Positions 61,853-64,000 of a stretch of DNA of 64,000 nucleotides are shown piece by piece; the first letter of the stretch is position 1, and the number at the start of each line of letters is the position of its first letter. Made by a program: the position numbers and the translations under genes. A model generated the notes under the pieces. That model ran no database searches, was not told the origin of the DNA, and was given only the letters and a program-made list of their open reading frames with translations. The stretch spans positions 9,854,652-9,918,651 of the forward strand of contig JAEMBT020000004.1 in the NCBI GenBank assembly GCA_018873245.2, written 5' to 3'. This DNA is from Archegozetes longisetosus (lineage: Eukaryota; Arthropoda; Arachnida; Sarcoptiformes; Trhypochthoniidae).

Positions 61853-62357
61853 TTTTCATTGAAATCAGTATGAAAAATGTTTTCAATATATATTAATATA
61901 TATTGTTATAACTATCGCAAATTTAAGATTCCTTTTTATATAAATAATTAAGTAATTAATTATTCAAATCACGTACACATTAAAAAGCAGTCTATTCACT
62001 TTGTATAAAAAAATGTTCTTTTTCATTGAAAGTAATGTTAAGTATATTGAAGGATTTTATAACTGCTTTAACAACTATTTTGAGTTTGAAAAATGTAAAC
62101 AAGAATTAAATCTTCAATTACTACATAGTTATAATTAGTGCCAAGGGTTTTTTCGTTAAACAAATTAAACGAAATAAAACACAACAAATATAAGAAATAG
62201 AGGATTTCGTTAAATGAGTAACACGAAATATAAACATATTTTAGACATCATTTTTGTAATCAATTTCGTCATTTCACACGTGCTTTGATTAGTTTTGATT
62301 ATTTTTTTTATTAGTGTTTATTGTTTTTCTCTAATTAAATTACTTTTAAAATAAAAA

Positions 62358-64000
62358 ATGCCAAAGAGAAAACATTCAGTAGAAGAATGGGTCAAATTAT
62401 ATCCTGATTTGAGTTTTAAAAAGAGAAAGATAACCAAAGATAATGGGGAATCATCTGCTGAAGAAGTATTATTTTGCAAATATTGTTCATATGAAGTAAA
62501 TATGGATAACAGGCCATCAGATCTGATACGACTTCATCTAAAGACCGATAAACACAAGAAACTAAAAGACTCAGAATTGAAAAGAAGAGAAAGTAGAAAA
62601 CAATTAACTTTAGCTCAAACTATATGCAGATCGAAAGAAATGGAGAAAAAGGCTGAAGGATTCATTCATGACTTCGTGAGAGCCGCGTGTTTTGATGCCA
62701 TACCTCTTGAAAAAGCCGACAAATATATTGGAAAGCTAATGAAAAAGTATGTCCCGAGCGCTAAAGTATTACCAACAGCATGTCATATTCGTGAGAAATA
62801 TTTACCAGAAGTATACGAATCTCATGTCAATGCAATCAAAAATAAAATTAAGAATAAAAACTGTCATTAATTATTGACGAATCTCCAGATATTTGTGGAA
62901 GACCTGCTCTCAATATTTTAATTTCATTCTTTGATTCAGAAATAAACGATAAAAGGATTTTATTAATTAAAACATATATTATTGAAAACACCAAAAGTGC
63001 AACTATTTTGACTAATTTATTGGATGCTTTGGAAGAGTTTGGCTTAACGTTTAATAATGTTTTAGCAATTTGTAGCGATTCAGCTGAATATATGAAGAAA
63101 TTAGTTTCAGATATCAAAAGAGATTACAATAACAGTTTGCTTCACATAACGGATATCTCACATTTAATTCATATTTCAGTAATGAAATCACTAAAGTCAG
63201 AACATTTTAAAGATACGGAGGAATTAATTATAAAAATAGGTGCTATTTTTAAAACTTCAAACAAACTTTGTAATCGATTTGTTTCACATCTTAATAAATT
63301 TGAATTAGAAGCTAAAATAATTCCGAGAGCAATCGAATCCAGATGGTGGTCGGTTCTCAAGACTTCAAAAGTAATCAGAGACCAGTGGCAATATATTTGC
63401 GATTTTTTTAATCACTTCAAATTGGAAAATTCGAGTTTAATTAGCAAAAAAGTTGAGAAAATTATTAGTTTGATAGGAAATAATGATAATCGTCGAGTTC
63501 ATTATCTTAAAATAACTCATTTGATTGAATCATTCAGCTCTATCGAAGAAATTGAAAAGAAATTAGAAGTCTCGGCGCCTAATAGTCATAACTTTTATGA
63601 TTTACTTAATGTTCAATTGAAAAATGAAATTAAAAATATGAAGATTTTAAAAAATGATACTAAAGTTTTGCTTAAAAATTTTGATATTCACACAGAAAAG
63701 AGTTTGAGCGCACAACTCGGTTCACTTTTCGAAATTTTTAATAATAAATGGGTTCAAACTATGGACAGAAATCTCGATAAATCAGTTTTTGGAAAGGATG
63801 GTCTTTTTAATAAATACATGATTTTTGATTCTTTTATGAAATCATCATTGAATCAGTCATTTGAGTATTATTTAGATTTTTTCAATGTAGTCAACGATAA
63901 AGAGTCGGAAATTGAAAGAGAATTCAACGAATATTTATTAATGGACACACCGGATAATAAAAATTTGAAAGTTATTGAATTTTGGATATCAATGCAATTA
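62358..64000 (+). mobile_element. hAT transposase, CGGBP1-like, frame break, runs off window
   Basis: The first frame (62358-62870) has a BED-type zinc finger region (LFCKYCSYEVNMDNRPSDLI, HLKTDKHKKLK) and then the CGGBP1-like block (IPLEKADKYIGKL, REKYLPEVYES). From about 62862 a second frame stays open to the window edge, about 375 codons, with hAT catalytic features: LIIDESPDICGRPALN (first Asp), AICSDSAEYMKKLV (second Asp), HLIHISV and SRWWSVLK. The join is a run of five A (aataaaaactgtc) that is one base short of the continuous frame. Such a lesion could be a homopolymer error or a young inactivation. Terminal repeats were not identified; the C-terminal dimerisation domain is beyond the edge. 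Confidence 0.8.

Overview
This is a stretch of an animal nuclear genome, AT-rich, with split genes. Most introns are 50-250 nt, splice sites are GT-AG with a few exceptions, and genes lie on both strands with short intergenic gaps. The gene set is metazoan. A glass-type eye transcription factor and a miR-252 hairpin (a protostome-restricted miRNA family) point to an arthropod. The small introns and compact layout suggest an arachnid, possibly a mite; that last step is inference.

Layout, left to right: 3' end of a GRK4/5/6-type receptor kinase (+); ZDHHC16-like palmitoyltransferase (+); ST6Gal-type sialyltransferase (+); leucine aminopeptidase LAP3 (+) converging on Mediator subunit MED28 (-); PDCD4 (+) with a 5.4 kb first intron; succinyl-CoA ligase alpha SUCLG1 (-); a foldback element; CDC25 phosphatase (+); a three-exon clarin (-); a glass-like zinc-finger gene (-) head to head with glass itself (+); mir-252; VPS51 (+) tail to tail with RNASEH2A (-); a hAT-type MITE; ADP-ribosylhydrolase ADPRS/ARH3 (-) back to back with SERAC1 (+); dihydropteridine reductase QDPR (-) back to back with KCMF1 (+), which carries an apparent U12-type AT-AC intron; an unrecognised helical protein (-) abutting an orphan SMC2 hinge fragment (-). 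From about 55.8 kb to the right edge the window is repeat-rich: several long inverted-repeat elements, a SWIM-finger relic, broken zinc-ribbon and virus- or transposon-like relics, and a hAT (CGGBP1-like) transposase that runs off the window.

The protein-coding genes are mostly single-copy housekeeping or signalling genes and do not form one pathway. The organisation of interest is positional: four or more divergent pairs that may share promoters, two convergent pairs with 3' ends close enough to overlap, and a head-to-head pair of glass-family genes. Exon-intron models were built by hand from family alignments known to me plus splice signals. All codon phases close except in SERAC1 and the transposon relics, where a one-base frame break remains. 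No transcript or database evidence was available.
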